Source of the DNA: Clostridia bacterium
GTDB taxonomy: Bacteria > Bacillota > Clostridia > Christensenellales > Aristaeellaceae
Direction: 5' to 3'
DNA: 64,000 nt
Assembly: GCA_017434775.1 (NCBI GenBank)
Contig: JAFSGG010000086.1
Span: forward strand, 1-64,000
Position numbers and translations under genes: made by a program. A model generated the notes under the pieces. That model searched no databases, was not told the origin of the DNA, and saw only the letters and a program-made list of their open reading frames with translations. Shown in pieces: positions 49,285 through 58,709 of this stretch (positions are counted from its first letter, which is position 1; each line of letters begins with the position of its first letter).

Positions 49285-49885
49285 TGTGTAACCGGGGAGG
49301 GGGCAACGGTTCCGCAATCTCAATCTACGCCTTGGATGCGGGCGCTCCCAATGCTTGTTTCGGTTGATTCATTCAGCTTCCTGCGGCTTTCCGCCCCACC
49401 CTCCACCGGAGGGTCGGTCGCCTCTTTCACCCTGCACCCGTTTCCGCGATGAAGCGGAAGGAGGAATCAATCGTTTTTCCGCGCGAAACGTGAGGCAACG
49501 GATGCCTTTGGGGAGGTGCTTGCCCCTCCCGTTAGCTTTATATTCCGAAACATCAGATGTGTACAAAGCAAATCAACGCCTCCATGGGCGCAACGAAAAC
49601 GAGAAAACGCCGGAGAGAAAGTTCGCTTTCTCTACCGGCGTTTTTCACATTTTCCCCGGATGCATAAGCGTCCGGCAGGCGGTGTTCCACCGCCCAGCCC
49701 GTGGATGGTGGTTCCGCACGTCCTTTACAGGCTCCTGTGTTTTTTCAGACAACTTTCTGAATTTATCCATTTCCTGCGGGAAAGTGTTTGCAATATACAG
49801 TCCATTCCATCCGCAGGAAGAGTCCAGGGGCCATGTTTTGGATGGGGTGTGGGGCAACGCACCACGAACGGTTTCTGTTTGCTTG
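49285..49885. repeat. Intergenic repeat cluster B
   Basis: 607 bases between the S41 peptidase and the symporter hold no gene. They are an inverted, diverged copy of cluster A (45888-46445), with the same order of parts. Small frames inside (for example near 49355 and 49516) have no RBS and no protein-like composition. Together the clusters enclose a 2.9-kb segment. Confidence 0.75.
49604..49645. terminator. Bidirectional terminator inside repeat cluster B
   Basis: AAAACGCCGG (49604-49613) pairs with CCGGCGTTTT (49635-49644); the inner stem is GAGAAAG (49615-49621) with CTTTCTC (49626-49632). Confidence 0.8.
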
Positions 49886-49886
49886 G

Positions 49887-51185
49887 TTATTGATACTTTG
49901 TTTTGATTCTGTCATATTCCGACAATGTTGTTTCTTCAGATTTCTTTTCCTTCCGGGCGGCGATGGCCTTGTCCAGCCAATCCTTGCCTTCGGTGAAGCG
50001 GCACACGATATAGGACACCACATAGTCACCGGCGGCGTTGACCATGGTAGCCGGCGGGTCTACCAGGTTACCCAGGGCAATGGCAATGGGGTAAGCAATT
50101 TCCATCTGATTGGGGAAGAACAGGGTGCACAGCACCAGTTCGCCCACGCCGCCGCCGCCGGGGATACCGCTCATGGCTACGGAGGAGAAGATGGCCACGA
50201 TGATGGCCAGGATGGCATTGCCGGTGTTGAAAGGCATGCCGAAGAGGCCGAAGAGGAAAGCTACTTTGATGATGGCGCTCATGGAAGAGCCGTCCATGTG
50301 CATGGTGGCGCCCAGGGGCAGTACCACATCGGATACTTCCTTGGGAATACCGGTATCTTCAGCAACTTCCATATTGGTGGGGATGGTGGCGACGGAAGAG
50401 CAGGTGCCGAAGGATACGGCAGCCGGCTTGAACAGGTGGCGGAACATTTCCCTGATGCCATGCTTGCCGCCGCCGATGCGGGCGTAGATGGGGAAGAAGA
50501 TGAACATGTAGGCAAAGCACATCACATAATAGATGATGAGGGTTTTGCCGTAATCGCTGATAAGGGAGGGGCCGTAAGTGGCCACCAGATAGGCGAAGAA
50601 GCCAAAGAATGCAATGGGGGCATAGTAGGAAATGATTTTGACCACATTCAGGATGCAGTCGGTGATATTGGCCAGGCCCTTGGCCACGCCCTTGCCCTTT
50701 TCACCGGCCATCTGCACACCAAAGCCAAACAGGATGGCAAAGACGATCAGGGGCAGCATAGCCCGACGGGAGAGCAGTTCCACAAAGTCCGGCTTGGTGA
50801 AGAAATTGATAATCATATCGGCAAAGCCCAGGGTTTCGGCCACCTCGCCGGCTTCAGCCTTATAAGAAGAAGAAACCAGGCCGCCGGGGACCAGCAGGGT
50901 GACCACATACATCACAAGGGCGGCAATACCGGCGGTGACGAAGAAGGTGATCACCGTGGTGCCCATCACTTTGCCGGCGCGCTTGGCGCTTTTCATATTG
51001 GCAATGGCGGAAGCGATGGAGCAGAACACCATGGGCACCACCACGCAGAACATCAGGTTGATGAACAGGGTTCCCAGGGGTTCCAGGGCGGTTGCGCCGG
51101 GCCAGAATGCACCGGTGATACAGCCGGCCACAATGCCTAGCAGCATGCTGAGGATAAACCAATAGTTTTTCAGAAATTTTTTCAT
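49887..51185 (-). CDS. Dicarboxylate/amino acid:cation symporter (DAACS family)
   Basis: Sodium- or proton-coupled importer of dicarboxylates or amino acids (GltP/DctA/SstT relatives). 432 residues, about eight helices and two re-entrant loops. Re-entrant loop 1 reads GTCSSVATIPTN, which corresponds to the serine-rich motif. GATMHMDGSS (helix 7), VAMSGIPGGGGVGELV (loop 2) and IALGNLVDPPATMVNAAGD (helix 8, with the substrate-binding region) follow. Substrate choice between glutamate, dicarboxylates and serine/threonine is unclear. ATG at 51185 is correctly spaced from GAGGTG. It is divergent from the AraC regulator at 51298, which may control it. Confidence 0.93.
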   Translation of the reverse strand: MKKFLKNYWFILSMLLGIVAGCITGAFWPGATALEPLGTLFINLMFCVVVPMVFCSIASAIANMKSAKRAGKVMGTTVITFFVTAGIAALVMYVVTLLVPGGLVSSSYKAEAGEVAETLGFADMIINFFTKPDFVELLSRRAMLPLIVFAILFGFGVQMAGEKGKGVAKGLANITDCILNVVKIISYYAPIAFFGFFAYLVATYGPSLISDYGKTLIIYYVMCFAYMFIFFPIYARIGGGKHGIREMFRHLFKPAAVSFGTCSSVATIPTNMEVAEDTGIPKEVSDVVLPLGATMHMDGSSMSAIIKVAFLFGLFGMPFNTGNAILAIIVAIFSSVAMSGIPGGGGVGELVLCTLFFPNQMEIAYPIAIALGNLVDPPATMVNAAGDYVVSYIVCRFTEGKDWLDKAIAARKEKKSEETTLSEYDRIKTKYQ

Positions 51186-51226
51186 GATGCCCACCTCTTT
51201 TATTTTTCGCTAACATTATTATAGCA

Positions 51227-51255
51227 TTGTATTTTTTCCTTATATAGGGTATAAT
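51227..51255 (+). promoter_or_regulatory. Promoter of the AraC-family regulator
   Basis: TTGTAT (51227-51232), 17-bp spacer, TATAAT (51250-51255). A minus-strand TATAAT at 51223-51218 may be the -10 box of the symporter. Confidence 0.7.
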
Positions 51256-51297
51256 ATGCACAAAATATTGCAAAAACTGCTTTTTATGGTGATGTAC

Positions 51298-52122
51298 ATG
51301 AACGAAAGCGTTTCCAGAGGTTATCTGAATGAACCGTACCGGTTGTTTCACTCCACGGACAAACGGGATGCGGACTTTGAAGCCCACAGTCATGATTTTC
51401 ATAAAATGGTGTTTTGCTTAAAAGGCAGAGTTACCTACATTATGGAAGGCAACAGCTATGAACTGCAGTCCGGGGATATGCTGCTCATTCCCCAGGGGCA
51501 GATTCATCGTTCCATTCTCCACGGGGAAACAGAATACGAGCGGATGATCCTGTGGGTGAAGGACAGCTTTCTGTGTTCCTTTGGGGAAGAAGCTCTGCTG
51601 GGACCTTTTGCTCCCCGGCAGGGGGATGGAGCGCTGTACCGGCCTGTGCCGTCCCACCGCGGCCGGCTGATGGAAAAGCTGACCGGCATGGAGCGCAGCC
51701 TGAAAAGCGATTTGCCCGGCGCCCGGCTGATGCAGGACACCTGGCTGATCCAGTTTCTGCTGGAGTTGAACGGGCAGCTGGCCCTTTTGCCGCCCCGGCC
51801 TATGGCATCCGTGCGTACGGATCCCAAGGTACAGGAAATCCTTCAGTATATCAACAGCCATCTTTCGGAAGAAATGACGGTGGAGCAGCTGAGCCGACGC
51901 TTTTTCATCAGTTCCTCTCACCTGATGCACACCTTCCGCCAGCATGCCGGCTGCAGTGTGCACCAGTACATCCGCCAGAAGCGGCTGTCCTTTGCCTGTG
52001 ACAGGCTCCGGGAAGGGGAAAGGGTATTGCAGGCGGCGGCCCAGGCAGGCTTCCGGGATTACAGTGCGTTTCTCAAGGCATTCCGCAGTCAGTACGGCTA
52101 CAGCCCCCGGGAAATGAAATGA
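51298..52122 (+). CDS. AraC family transcriptional regulator
   Basis: 274 residues. A cupin-type sensing domain (about 20-90; HSHDFHKMVFCLKGRVTYIM, then LQSGDMLLIPQGQIHRS) precedes a double helix-turn-helix DNA-binding domain (about 175-274; LSEEMTVEQLSRRFFISSSH, QYIRQKRLSFACDRL, AAQAGFRDYSAFLKAFRSQY, GYSPREMK). The promoter places the transcription start near 51262, so the ATG at 51256 is excluded. The ATG at 51298 is chosen (GGTGAT upstream), with 51286 possible. It probably regulates the divergent symporter in response to a small ligand. Confidence 0.88.
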   Translation: MNESVSRGYLNEPYRLFHSTDKRDADFEAHSHDFHKMVFCLKGRVTYIMEGNSYELQSGDMLLIPQGQIHRSILHGETEYERMILWVKDSFLCSFGEEALLGPFAPRQGDGALYRPVPSHRGRLMEKLTGMERSLKSDLPGARLMQDTWLIQFLLELNGQLALLPPRPMASVRTDPKVQEILQYINSHLSEEMTVEQLSRRFFISSSHLMHTFRQHAGCSVHQYIRQKRLSFACDRLREGERVLQAAAQAGFRDYSAFLKAFRSQYGYSPREMK

Positions 52123-52161
52123 AAAAAGGCCGCCGCGCTGCAGCACGGAGACCTTTGCAAT

Positions 52162-53178
52162 TTATCTTCTTTTTTTGCTGGCCAGGAATTTGCTCATATC
52201 CTGCCAGTTTTCCAGGATCATGCAGCAGCCCCGGGCGGTGCATTCCTGGGGTTCTTCCGCCAGGCGGCATTCCACCTTCAGGGACAGGCGGATGGCTTCG
52301 CACAGGCCGCTGAGCATGGCGCCGCCGCCGGTGAGTACCATGCCGGAATCATAAATATCGGCCACCAGCTCGGCCGGGGTGTGTTCCAATACGCCGTGGA
52401 TGGCTTCCAGCAGTTCCTGCAGGGGATTTTCCAGCGCTTCGGTGATTTCATCGCTGGTGATGCGCATGAGCTTGGGCAGGCCGGTGAGCAGGTTGCGGCC
52501 GGTCACTTCCATATAAAACTGTTCGTTCCGGGCGATGGCGGAACCAATGGTGATTTTCAGATCCTCCGCCGTCAGGGGGCCTACGAAGAAATTGTGCTTG
52601 CGGCGCAGATAGCGGATGATGGCATCGTCAAAGGCATCACCGCCGATTTTCACAATTTCCCGCACCACCATGCGGCCCATGGAAAGCACGGCAATTTCCG
52701 TCATGCCGCCGCCGATATCGCAGATCATTTGGCCGGAGGCATCGCCGATGGGCAGGCCGGCGCCAAGGGCCGCTGCCACCGGACGTTCCATGATATAGGT
52801 ACGCCGGGCGCCTGCTTCAAACAGAGCGGAAATCAACTGGTGCCGTTCGGATTCGTTCACACCCTGGGGCACGGACAAAAGCACCCGGGGCCCGCCGATG
52901 AGGTGTTTGCCGGATACTTTGGTCACAAAATACCGCAGCATGGCGCTTGCCAGATCAAAATCGGCAATCATGCCTTCCGCCAGCGGGCGCATGACCTGAA
53001 TATTCCCGGGGGTACGGCCCAGCATGCTGTGGGCGTCTTCCCCCACGGCCAGCACATTGCGGGTATCCCGGTCAAAGGCGATGACGGCAGGCTCATTGAG
53101 TACGCTGCCCTTTCCCTTGCCGTGAATCACTACGCTGGCTGTGCCCAGATCCACGCCGATGTCCATTACCATTGCCAT
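52162..53178 (-). CDS. MreB/Mbl-family actin-like protein
   Basis: Bacterial actin homologue that guides lateral wall synthesis. 338 residues. Phosphate 1 loop VMDIGVDLGTASVVIHGKGK, then LNEPAVIAFD, RPLAEGMIADF, the phosphate 2 loop MICDIGGGMTEIAVLSMG and the adenosine motif MVLTGGGAMLSG. GRTPGNIQVMRP is typical of MreB. There is no mreC, mreD or minCD nearby, so this may be an Mbl or MreBH-type paralogue and not the mreBCD member. GAGGAGA lies eight bases before the ATG. It is transcribed away from addA. Confidence 0.92.
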   Translation of the reverse strand: MAMVMDIGVDLGTASVVIHGKGKGSVLNEPAVIAFDRDTRNVLAVGEDAHSMLGRTPGNIQVMRPLAEGMIADFDLASAMLRYFVTKVSGKHLIGGPRVLLSVPQGVNESERHQLISALFEAGARRTYIMERPVAAALGAGLPIGDASGQMICDIGGGMTEIAVLSMGRMVVREIVKIGGDAFDDAIIRYLRRKHNFFVGPLTAEDLKITIGSAIARNEQFYMEVTGRNLLTGLPKLMRITSDEITEALENPLQELLEAIHGVLEHTPAELVADIYDSGMVLTGGGAMLSGLCEAIRLSLKVECRLAEEPQECTARGCCMILENWQDMSKFLASKKRR

Positions 53179-53412
53179 GAAAAGCGTCTCCTCTTCGTGT
53201 GAAAGATTTGCTGCTCATATTCGACATGAACAGCAAAATTCCTCTATTTTGGAATAAATTTGGGCAACATTCGCCACTTTTTTTGAAAAGAAGCGTATTT
53301 ATGCTTCCTGAAACGCCACTTTCAACGCAAAAGCGAAGAAAGGAACCTTCGCAGATACTATACCACTTTTTTCTTTGCTTGGCAAGTACAGGCAGAAAAA
53401 GCGCGCCAATTC

Positions 53413-53441
53413 TTGCAGAAAATTTACACTTGGTATACAAT
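53413..53441 (+). promoter_or_regulatory. Promoter of addA
   Basis: TTGCAG (53413-53418), 17-bp spacer, TACAAT (53436-53441), with GAGGTGA before the start codon. Confidence 0.6.
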
Positions 53442-53476
53442 AAATGCAGATTCTATCCTGAAAACGAGGTGACAGT

Positions 53477-56400
53477 ATGCAATTCACGGCTGCGCAGCAG
53501 GCTGCAATTTCTGCCCGGAACCCGGATGTGCTGGTAAGCGCGGCGGCAGGTTCCGGCAAAACGGCGGTGCTGGTGGAAAGGGTGCTTTCTCTTTTGCGGG
53601 AAGGCGGCCGCATTGACCGCATGCTGATCGTCACCTTCACCCGGGCGGCTGCCGGAGAAATGCGGGAGCGGCTCAGCGATAAGCTGGAAAAGGAAGGGGA
53701 AAAAGATCCCCACCTGCGCCGGCAGTTCATGCTGATGCCAAGAGCGCGTATCTGCACCTTGCATGTATTTTGCTATGGTATTTTGCGGGAACATTTTGAA
53801 GCGGTGGGCATCGACCCCATGTGCCGCATTGCCGATCAGGACAAGCTGGAGGCTATGCACAAACGGGCGGTGGACCAGGCCATGGAAGAAATGTATGCTT
53901 CTCCGGATGCGGATGCCCGGGCCCTGGCGGAGCAGTTTGAGGATGCTCAGATTGAACAGATGCTGCGGCAGACGGAAAACTTCCTTCTGGCTCAGGCAGA
54001 GCCCTTTGTATGGGCAGAAAAGAGCATAAGGGAAAACAGCCTGGAAAAGTGGATGCAGCTTTTGTCCCGGGTTGCTCTGGATCATCTTGCCGGTGCGGAA
54101 GAAATGATGGGCCGGATGGAACAGATGGCCGGGCGGTTTGGTTTTCCGGAAAAGTATCAGCCCACCGTGGAATTGGACGGCCAGCTGACGCGGCAGATGA
54201 TCCGGGAGGCCCGGCAGGGAACGGCCAACGGCGGGGAGATTGCCTTTGCCAAGCTTTCCAGCAAAAAAGCCCAGCCCACCGATGATGCGGAACTGACGGA
54301 ACGCTACCGTGCCTGCCGGGAGGAATGGAAAAAGCGTGTAAAAGAAGCCCGGGCCCTGCTTCCCGGGGATATGGAGAAAGCCCGGGCGGATATTGAACAT
54401 ACCCTGCCGGCCCTCCGTGCCATTTTTGCCCTGGCAAAGCGCAGCATGGAATTGTATTTCAGCCTGAAGCAGAGCCGCAATTATCTGGATTACAGCGATC
54501 TGGAACATCTGACGTTCAAAGCCTTACAGCAGGATGCGGTGCGGCAGGATGTGGCCAGCCGGTTTGACGCCCTGTTTGTGGATGAATATCAGGATGTTTC
54601 CGGCATACAGGAAGCCATCCTGACGGCGCTGCATCAAGATCAGAACAATATGATGTTTATGGTGGGGGACGTGAAGCAGAGCATTTACCGCTTCCGCCTG
54701 GCGGACCCTACGCTGTTTCTTCAAAAATACAATACCTATTCCGAAGAGGCAAACGCCCCCGGCCGCAAGATCATCTTCCAGCAGAATTTCCGTTCGGACG
54801 ATAATGTGCTGCAGGCAGTGAACCAGGTGTTTATGCATGCCATGCGGGAAAAGGAAACGGAAATTGAATATGACGAAGCGGCCCGGCTCTATCCCGGCGG
54901 CAACAAGCGGGCCGGCGCCCCGGTGGAAATTATTCTGCTGCATGGGGAAGAGGAGGAAGACGGCGAAAGCACGGGGGAACTGAAAAAGGCTTACCGCTAC
55001 GAAGCGGCGCTGGTGGCCCGGAAGATCAAAGAAATGATGCACACCGTGCAGGTGGCGGAAGGAAAGGGCAGCCGACCTTTGCGGTATCGGGATATTGCCC
55101 TGCTCATCCGCAATGCTTCCGGCCGGGCGCCTTATATTGCCAAAGCCTTGCAGCAGGCCGGCATTCCTGTGTACAGCGATGCGGATGCTCAGTTTTATGA
55201 CCTGCCGGAAGTAACGGATATGATGAACCTTCTGCGGGTGATTGATAATCCCCTGCAGGATATTCCCCTGCTCAGTACCCTGCGCTGTCCCTGCTTTGAT
55301 TTCAGCGAGGAAGAACTGGCCCGCATCCGGCTGGTGGATCAGACGCCTCATGCGCCTTTTCATCAGGCTTTTGTGAAGCTGATGGAAGAAAACAGCCCGC
55401 TGGCACGGAAAGCCCGGGATGCCTGGCAACAGCTTTGCGAATGGCGTTTCTGTGCCGTTCATTTGCCGCTGGAGCGGCTGATGAGCCGGGTGATGGAAGA
55501 ATCCGGGCTGTATATGCGTGCCGGAGCACAGGAGGATGGTGAACTGCGCCAGGCAAACCTGCGCCTGCTGACCGAAAGAGCCCAGGGGGAAGCTGCCGCA
55601 GACGGCCTTTCAGCCTTCCTTCGGGAGGTGAACCGGCTCCATGCCGGGGATGATATGAAAACGGCCAAGACCCTGGGCGAAAATGAAGATGTGGTGCGCA
55701 TCCTCACCATGCATAAATCCAAAGGGCTGCAGTTCCCGGTGGTGTTCCTGCTGGAAACGGCCCGGCAGTTCAATAAGGACAGGGAGACCACCCTCCGGTT
55801 GCACATGCGTCATGGAGCGGCCTTGAAATATGTGGATGCCGAAAAACGCCTGACCCGGGAAACCTTTGCCCAGCAGGCGCTGAAGGCCATGGAAAAGAAA
55901 GAGCAGATTGCAGAAGAAGCCCGGCTTTTGTATGTGGCCATGACCCGTGCGGAGGAAAGGCTCATCATCATCGGTGCGCCGAAAAAAATGGGTGCCTGCC
56001 TGGAAAAATGGCGGCAGCCCCCAACGGCTTATGCCGCCGGTCATGCATCCTGCATGCTGGACTGGATCATGCAGTCTCTGGAAGGGGGAAAGGAAGGGCA
56101 GTTTGAGGCAGTAAACGGCAGCATCTGGCGGATGACCTTTGAAAAAGCGGATGAAAATACCTTCCTGCTCCGGCAGCATATGGATGTGCCGGCGCTTGCC
56201 GTGGATAAGCCGGATGAAAAGACCCTTGCCCGGATGGAAAGGCCTCTGCCCCCGGCGGACACCCTGAAAACATCCGTTTCGGCCTTGGTCAAATCCATCC
56301 GCATGCAGGAGGATGCCTGGGAATCCCCGGCGGACAAGCGTATCATGCAGGAGGAAAGCCCGGTGCCTTCCTTTATTGCGCAGGAAGATATCACGCCGGC

Positions 56401-56860
56401 CCTTCGGGGAACCATCACCCATCGGGTATTGGGGCTGATGGAAATGCATCTGGCGGCAAACGGCCAATACCGGGAAGCTATGGAGGAATTGCAGAAACGC
56501 AATCTCCTCACCTCAGCGGAGCGCAATGCCGTGCGCCTTACCTGGCTCAAGGGCTTTTATCAGAGCGAACTGGGAAAGCGCATGTTCCTATCTCCTCAGG
56601 TGCAGCGGGAATGGGCGTTTAATCTGGCTGGGGAGAACCATACCCTGATTCAGGGGGTTATCGACCTTTGTTTTCGGGAAGGGGACAAATGGGTGTTGGT
56701 GGACTATAAAACAGACCATGCGGAGCCGGAGGAAATTCTGGAACGCTACCGGATGCAGATGCAGATGTACCGCAAAGCGCTGGAGAAGATTACCGGCATG
56801 CCGGTGAAAGAAACCTGGCTGTTTGCCCTGCGCAGCGGCTGTGCCATCCTGGTGGAATAA
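53477..56860 (+). CDS. addA: ATP-dependent helicase/nuclease AddA
   Basis: Helicase-nuclease subunit of AddAB, which resects double-strand breaks to load RecA. 1127 residues, slightly short of the usual 1200. Walker A AAGSGKTAVLVERV (23-36), DYSDLEHLTFKAL, Walker B FVDEYQDVSGIQ (about 365), VKQSIYRFRLADP, motif V MHKSKGLQFPVVF and motif VI LLYVAMTRAEERL. The C-terminal nuclease has GTITHRVLGLME and WVLVDYKTDH (catalytic Asp-Lys). Its partner addB is not upstream, where it usually is; it lies 5 kb away on the opposite strand. The RBS is strong. Confidence 0.96.
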   Translation: MQFTAAQQAAISARNPDVLVSAAAGSGKTAVLVERVLSLLREGGRIDRMLIVTFTRAAAGEMRERLSDKLEKEGEKDPHLRRQFMLMPRARICTLHVFCYGILREHFEAVGIDPMCRIADQDKLEAMHKRAVDQAMEEMYASPDADARALAEQFEDAQIEQMLRQTENFLLAQAEPFVWAEKSIRENSLEKWMQLLSRVALDHLAGAEEMMGRMEQMAGRFGFPEKYQPTVELDGQLTRQMIREARQGTANGGEIAFAKLSSKKAQPTDDAELTERYRACREEWKKRVKEARALLPGDMEKARADIEHTLPALRAIFALAKRSMELYFSLKQSRNYLDYSDLEHLTFKALQQDAVRQDVASRFDALFVDEYQDVSGIQEAILTALHQDQNNMMFMVGDVKQSIYRFRLADPTLFLQKYNTYSEEANAPGRKIIFQQNFRSDDNVLQAVNQVFMHAMREKETEIEYDEAARLYPGGNKRAGAPVEIILLHGEEEEDGESTGELKKAYRYEAALVARKIKEMMHTVQVAEGKGSRPLRYRDIALLIRNASGRAPYIAKALQQAGIPVYSDADAQFYDLPEVTDMMNLLRVIDNPLQDIPLLSTLRCPCFDFSEEELARIRLVDQTPHAPFHQAFVKLMEENSPLARKARDAWQQLCEWRFCAVHLPLERLMSRVMEESGLYMRAGAQEDGELRQANLRLLTERAQGEAAADGLSAFLREVNRLHAGDDMKTAKTLGENEDVVRILTMHKSKGLQFPVVFLLETARQFNKDRETTLRLHMRHGAALKYVDAEKRLTRETFAQQALKAMEKKEQIAEEARLLYVAMTRAEERLIIIGAPKKMGACLEKWRQPPTAYAAGHASCMLDWIMQSLEGGKEGQFEAVNGSIWRMTFEKADENTFLLRQHMDVPALAVDKPDEKTLARMERPLPPADTLKTSVSALVKSIRMQEDAWESPADKRIMQEESPVPSFIAQEDITPALRGTITHRVLGLMEMHLAANGQYREAMEELQKRNLLTSAERNAVRLTWLKGFYQSELGKRMFLSPQVQREWAFNLAGENHTLIQGVIDLCFREGDKWVLVDYKTDHAEPEEILERYRMQMQMYRKALEKITGMPVKETWLFALRSGCAILVE

Positions 56861-56870
56861 AGAAGAGAAT

Positions 56871-56914
56871 AAAAAACCACGGAAAGCCGAACAAACGGTT
56901 TTCCGTGGTTTTTT
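56871..56914. terminator. Bidirectional terminator
   Basis: Long hairpin with AACCACGGAAA on one side and TTTCCGTGGTT on the other, an inner CCG/CGG pair, A-run before and T-run after. It serves addA (plus) and the thioesterase gene (minus). Confidence 0.85.
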
Positions 56915-56951
56915 GCTGCGGTGCGAAAAGCGGCAGCACCTTTGACAAGTG

Positions 56952-57350
56952 TTACAGCTTATATCCCGTGCCGATGAACTGGGCAATATCCCGGCCCAGA
57001 TCGTCGGTGATATCGATGTTGTAGACGCAGGTGGTTTTGCCGTCCTTTTTGCAGGCGGCCCGGGCAAACAGCCGGCTGCCCCGGGTGCCGCTTAAAAAAT
57101 TGATGCTCACCTGCTGGGCCACAGTGGTATGATGTACATTATTGCTGGCCACCGCAAAGGCAAAATCTGCCAGGGTAAAAAGGGCGCCGCCCATCACGCC
57201 CCCGGCAGCGTTTTTGATTTCCGCCGTTACGGGCATGCTGCACAGGCATTTGTCTTCATCCAGTTCATCAATGGTGATGCCGCAGTTCATGGCAAAACGA
57301 TCACCGGTAAAATAAGCGCGGGCTTCTTCAAGGGTTGCAAAGGTACTCAT
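56952..57350 (-). CDS. PaaI-type hot-dog thioesterase
   Basis: 132 residues, start at the ATG after AGGAGGAAAAAA. One hot-dog fold: FAMNCGITIDELDEDKCLCS, then NAAGGVMGGALFTLADFAFA, which holds the N..G..HGG-like region and catalytic Asp, and VHHTTVAQQVSINFL. Such enzymes hydrolyse acyl-CoA thioesters; the exact substrate is unknown. Its start overlaps the end of rlmD by 23 bases, so it is the last gene of a three-gene unit (58919 to 56952). Confidence 0.85.
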   Translation of the reverse strand: MSTFATLEEARAYFTGDRFAMNCGITIDELDEDKCLCSMPVTAEIKNAAGGVMGGALFTLADFAFAVASNNVHHTTVAQQVSINFLSGTRGSRLFARAACKKDGKTTCVYNIDITDDLGRDIAQFIGTGYKL

Positions 57351-58707
57351 TTTTTTCCTCCTGTGCTTTGACAAACAGCAGTACGTTTTCAATATGGCTG
57401 GTGAGGCAGAACATATCCACGCTCTGGCATTTTTGGGCGGCATAGCCGTGGGCGGTGAGGTATTTGGCGTCCCGGGCCTGGGTGGCCACATCGCAGCTGA
57501 TGTACACCACTTTTTCCGGGGAACATTGGCAGATGGCCTCCAGAACGGCCTCTTCACAGCCTTTCCTTGGCGGGTCCAGCATCACCACGTCCGGCTTCAG
57601 CCCTTGCTGCACCAGCTTGGGCAGCAATTCTTCCGCCGCAGCGGCGTGGAACTGTACGTTTTCAATGCCGTTTGCCCGGGCATTTTCTTTGGCGTCTTCA
57701 ATAGCCGGTGGCACGATTTCAATGCCGATGACCTGCTTTGCTTTTTGGGCCAGCAAAAGGGAAATGGTGCCGGCGCCGCAGTAAAGGTCCGCCACGGTTT
57801 CGGTACTTTTGAGATCGGCAAAATCCAGGGCAGTCTGATACAGCACTTCCGTCTGCACCGGGTTCACCTGGAAAAAGGACAGGGGCGAAACGGAGAAGGA
57901 AAGGCCCAGCAGGGTATCCTGCATTCTTTCTTCGCCAAATAGCAGATGATTTTCCGTGCCCAGGATCACATTGTCTCCCCGCCGGTTCACATTCAGGTAT
58001 ACGCTCTTCAGCCCCGCAATCTGTGCCCGCAGCATGGCAATCAATTCCCGGCTGTGGGGCAGGGAAGGGGAGGCGGCCACGATTACGGCCATCACGTCCC
58101 CTTGTTTGGATACCCGGCTCATCACATGGCGCACAAGGCCTTTGCGGGTCACTTCGTTATAAGGGGAAATCTGGAATTTTTCCATCCAGCTGCGCACTGT
58201 CTGCAGCACCTGATTGCTTTCTTCCTTGGAAATGAGGCAGCGGTCAATATTCACAATCCGGTGGCTCCGGGGTGCATAAAAGCCCATTTGCACCTTTCCG
58301 TCCTTTTCGCCCACGGGCAGGGCGGTTTTGTTGCGGTAATGGAAAGGATCCGCCATGCCAAGGGGCATGGGCACTTCCACGCTAAGGCCGCCGATGCGGG
58401 CAAGGGCATCCTGCACTTTTTCCCGTTTCATCTGCAGGGACAGGGCGTATTCCATATGCTGGGCTGCGCAGCCGCCGCATTTTTCATAATAGGGGCAGGG
58501 CGGCACGGCACGCTGGGGATGGGCTTGCAATACTTCCAGCGTTTTGAGGAATGCATATTTTTTTTCTACTTTTTGCACCCGGGCTACTACCTTTTCTCCG
58601 GGCAAGGCACCCAAAACAAAAAGCGTCATGCCATCCAGATGAGCAATGCCGCATTCCGAACCGAAGCGTTCGATATCAACGGTAATCTGATCGTTCTTTT
58701 TTAACAT
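57328..58707 (-). CDS. rlmD: 23S rRNA (uracil-5-)-methyltransferase RlmD (RumA family)
   Basis: SAM-dependent m5U methyltransferase of 23S rRNA. 459 residues. The N-terminal TRAM domain (about 1-60; ITVDIERFGSECGIAHLDG) and the iron-sulfur cluster cysteines in CPYYEKCGGC (about 71-80), with a fourth in NIDRC, are present. The catalytic part has FFQVNPVQTE, DLYCGAGTISLLLA, DPPRKGCEEA and the nucleophile cysteine in VYISCDVAT. The family includes RlmCD of Gram-positives, which modifies two sites, so the exact uridines are uncertain. It begins directly after the small zinc protein gene. Confidence 0.93.
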   Translation of the reverse strand: MLKKNDQITVDIERFGSECGIAHLDGMTLFVLGALPGEKVVARVQKVEKKYAFLKTLEVLQAHPQRAVPPCPYYEKCGGCAAQHMEYALSLQMKREKVQDALARIGGLSVEVPMPLGMADPFHYRNKTALPVGEKDGKVQMGFYAPRSHRIVNIDRCLISKEESNQVLQTVRSWMEKFQISPYNEVTRKGLVRHVMSRVSKQGDVMAVIVAASPSLPHSRELIAMLRAQIAGLKSVYLNVNRRGDNVILGTENHLLFGEERMQDTLLGLSFSVSPLSFFQVNPVQTEVLYQTALDFADLKSTETVADLYCGAGTISLLLAQKAKQVIGIEIVPPAIEDAKENARANGIENVQFHAAAAEELLPKLVQQGLKPDVVMLDPPRKGCEEAVLEAICQCSPEKVVYISCDVATQARDAKYLTAHGYAAQKCQSVDMFCLTSHIENVLLFVKAQEEKNEYLCNP

Positions 58708-58709
58708 AT

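Noticed and set aside
49355..49906. Small plus-strand open frames between the S41 peptidase and the symporter
   Set aside because: They lie in the repeat cluster, lack ribosome binding sites and do not resemble proteins.
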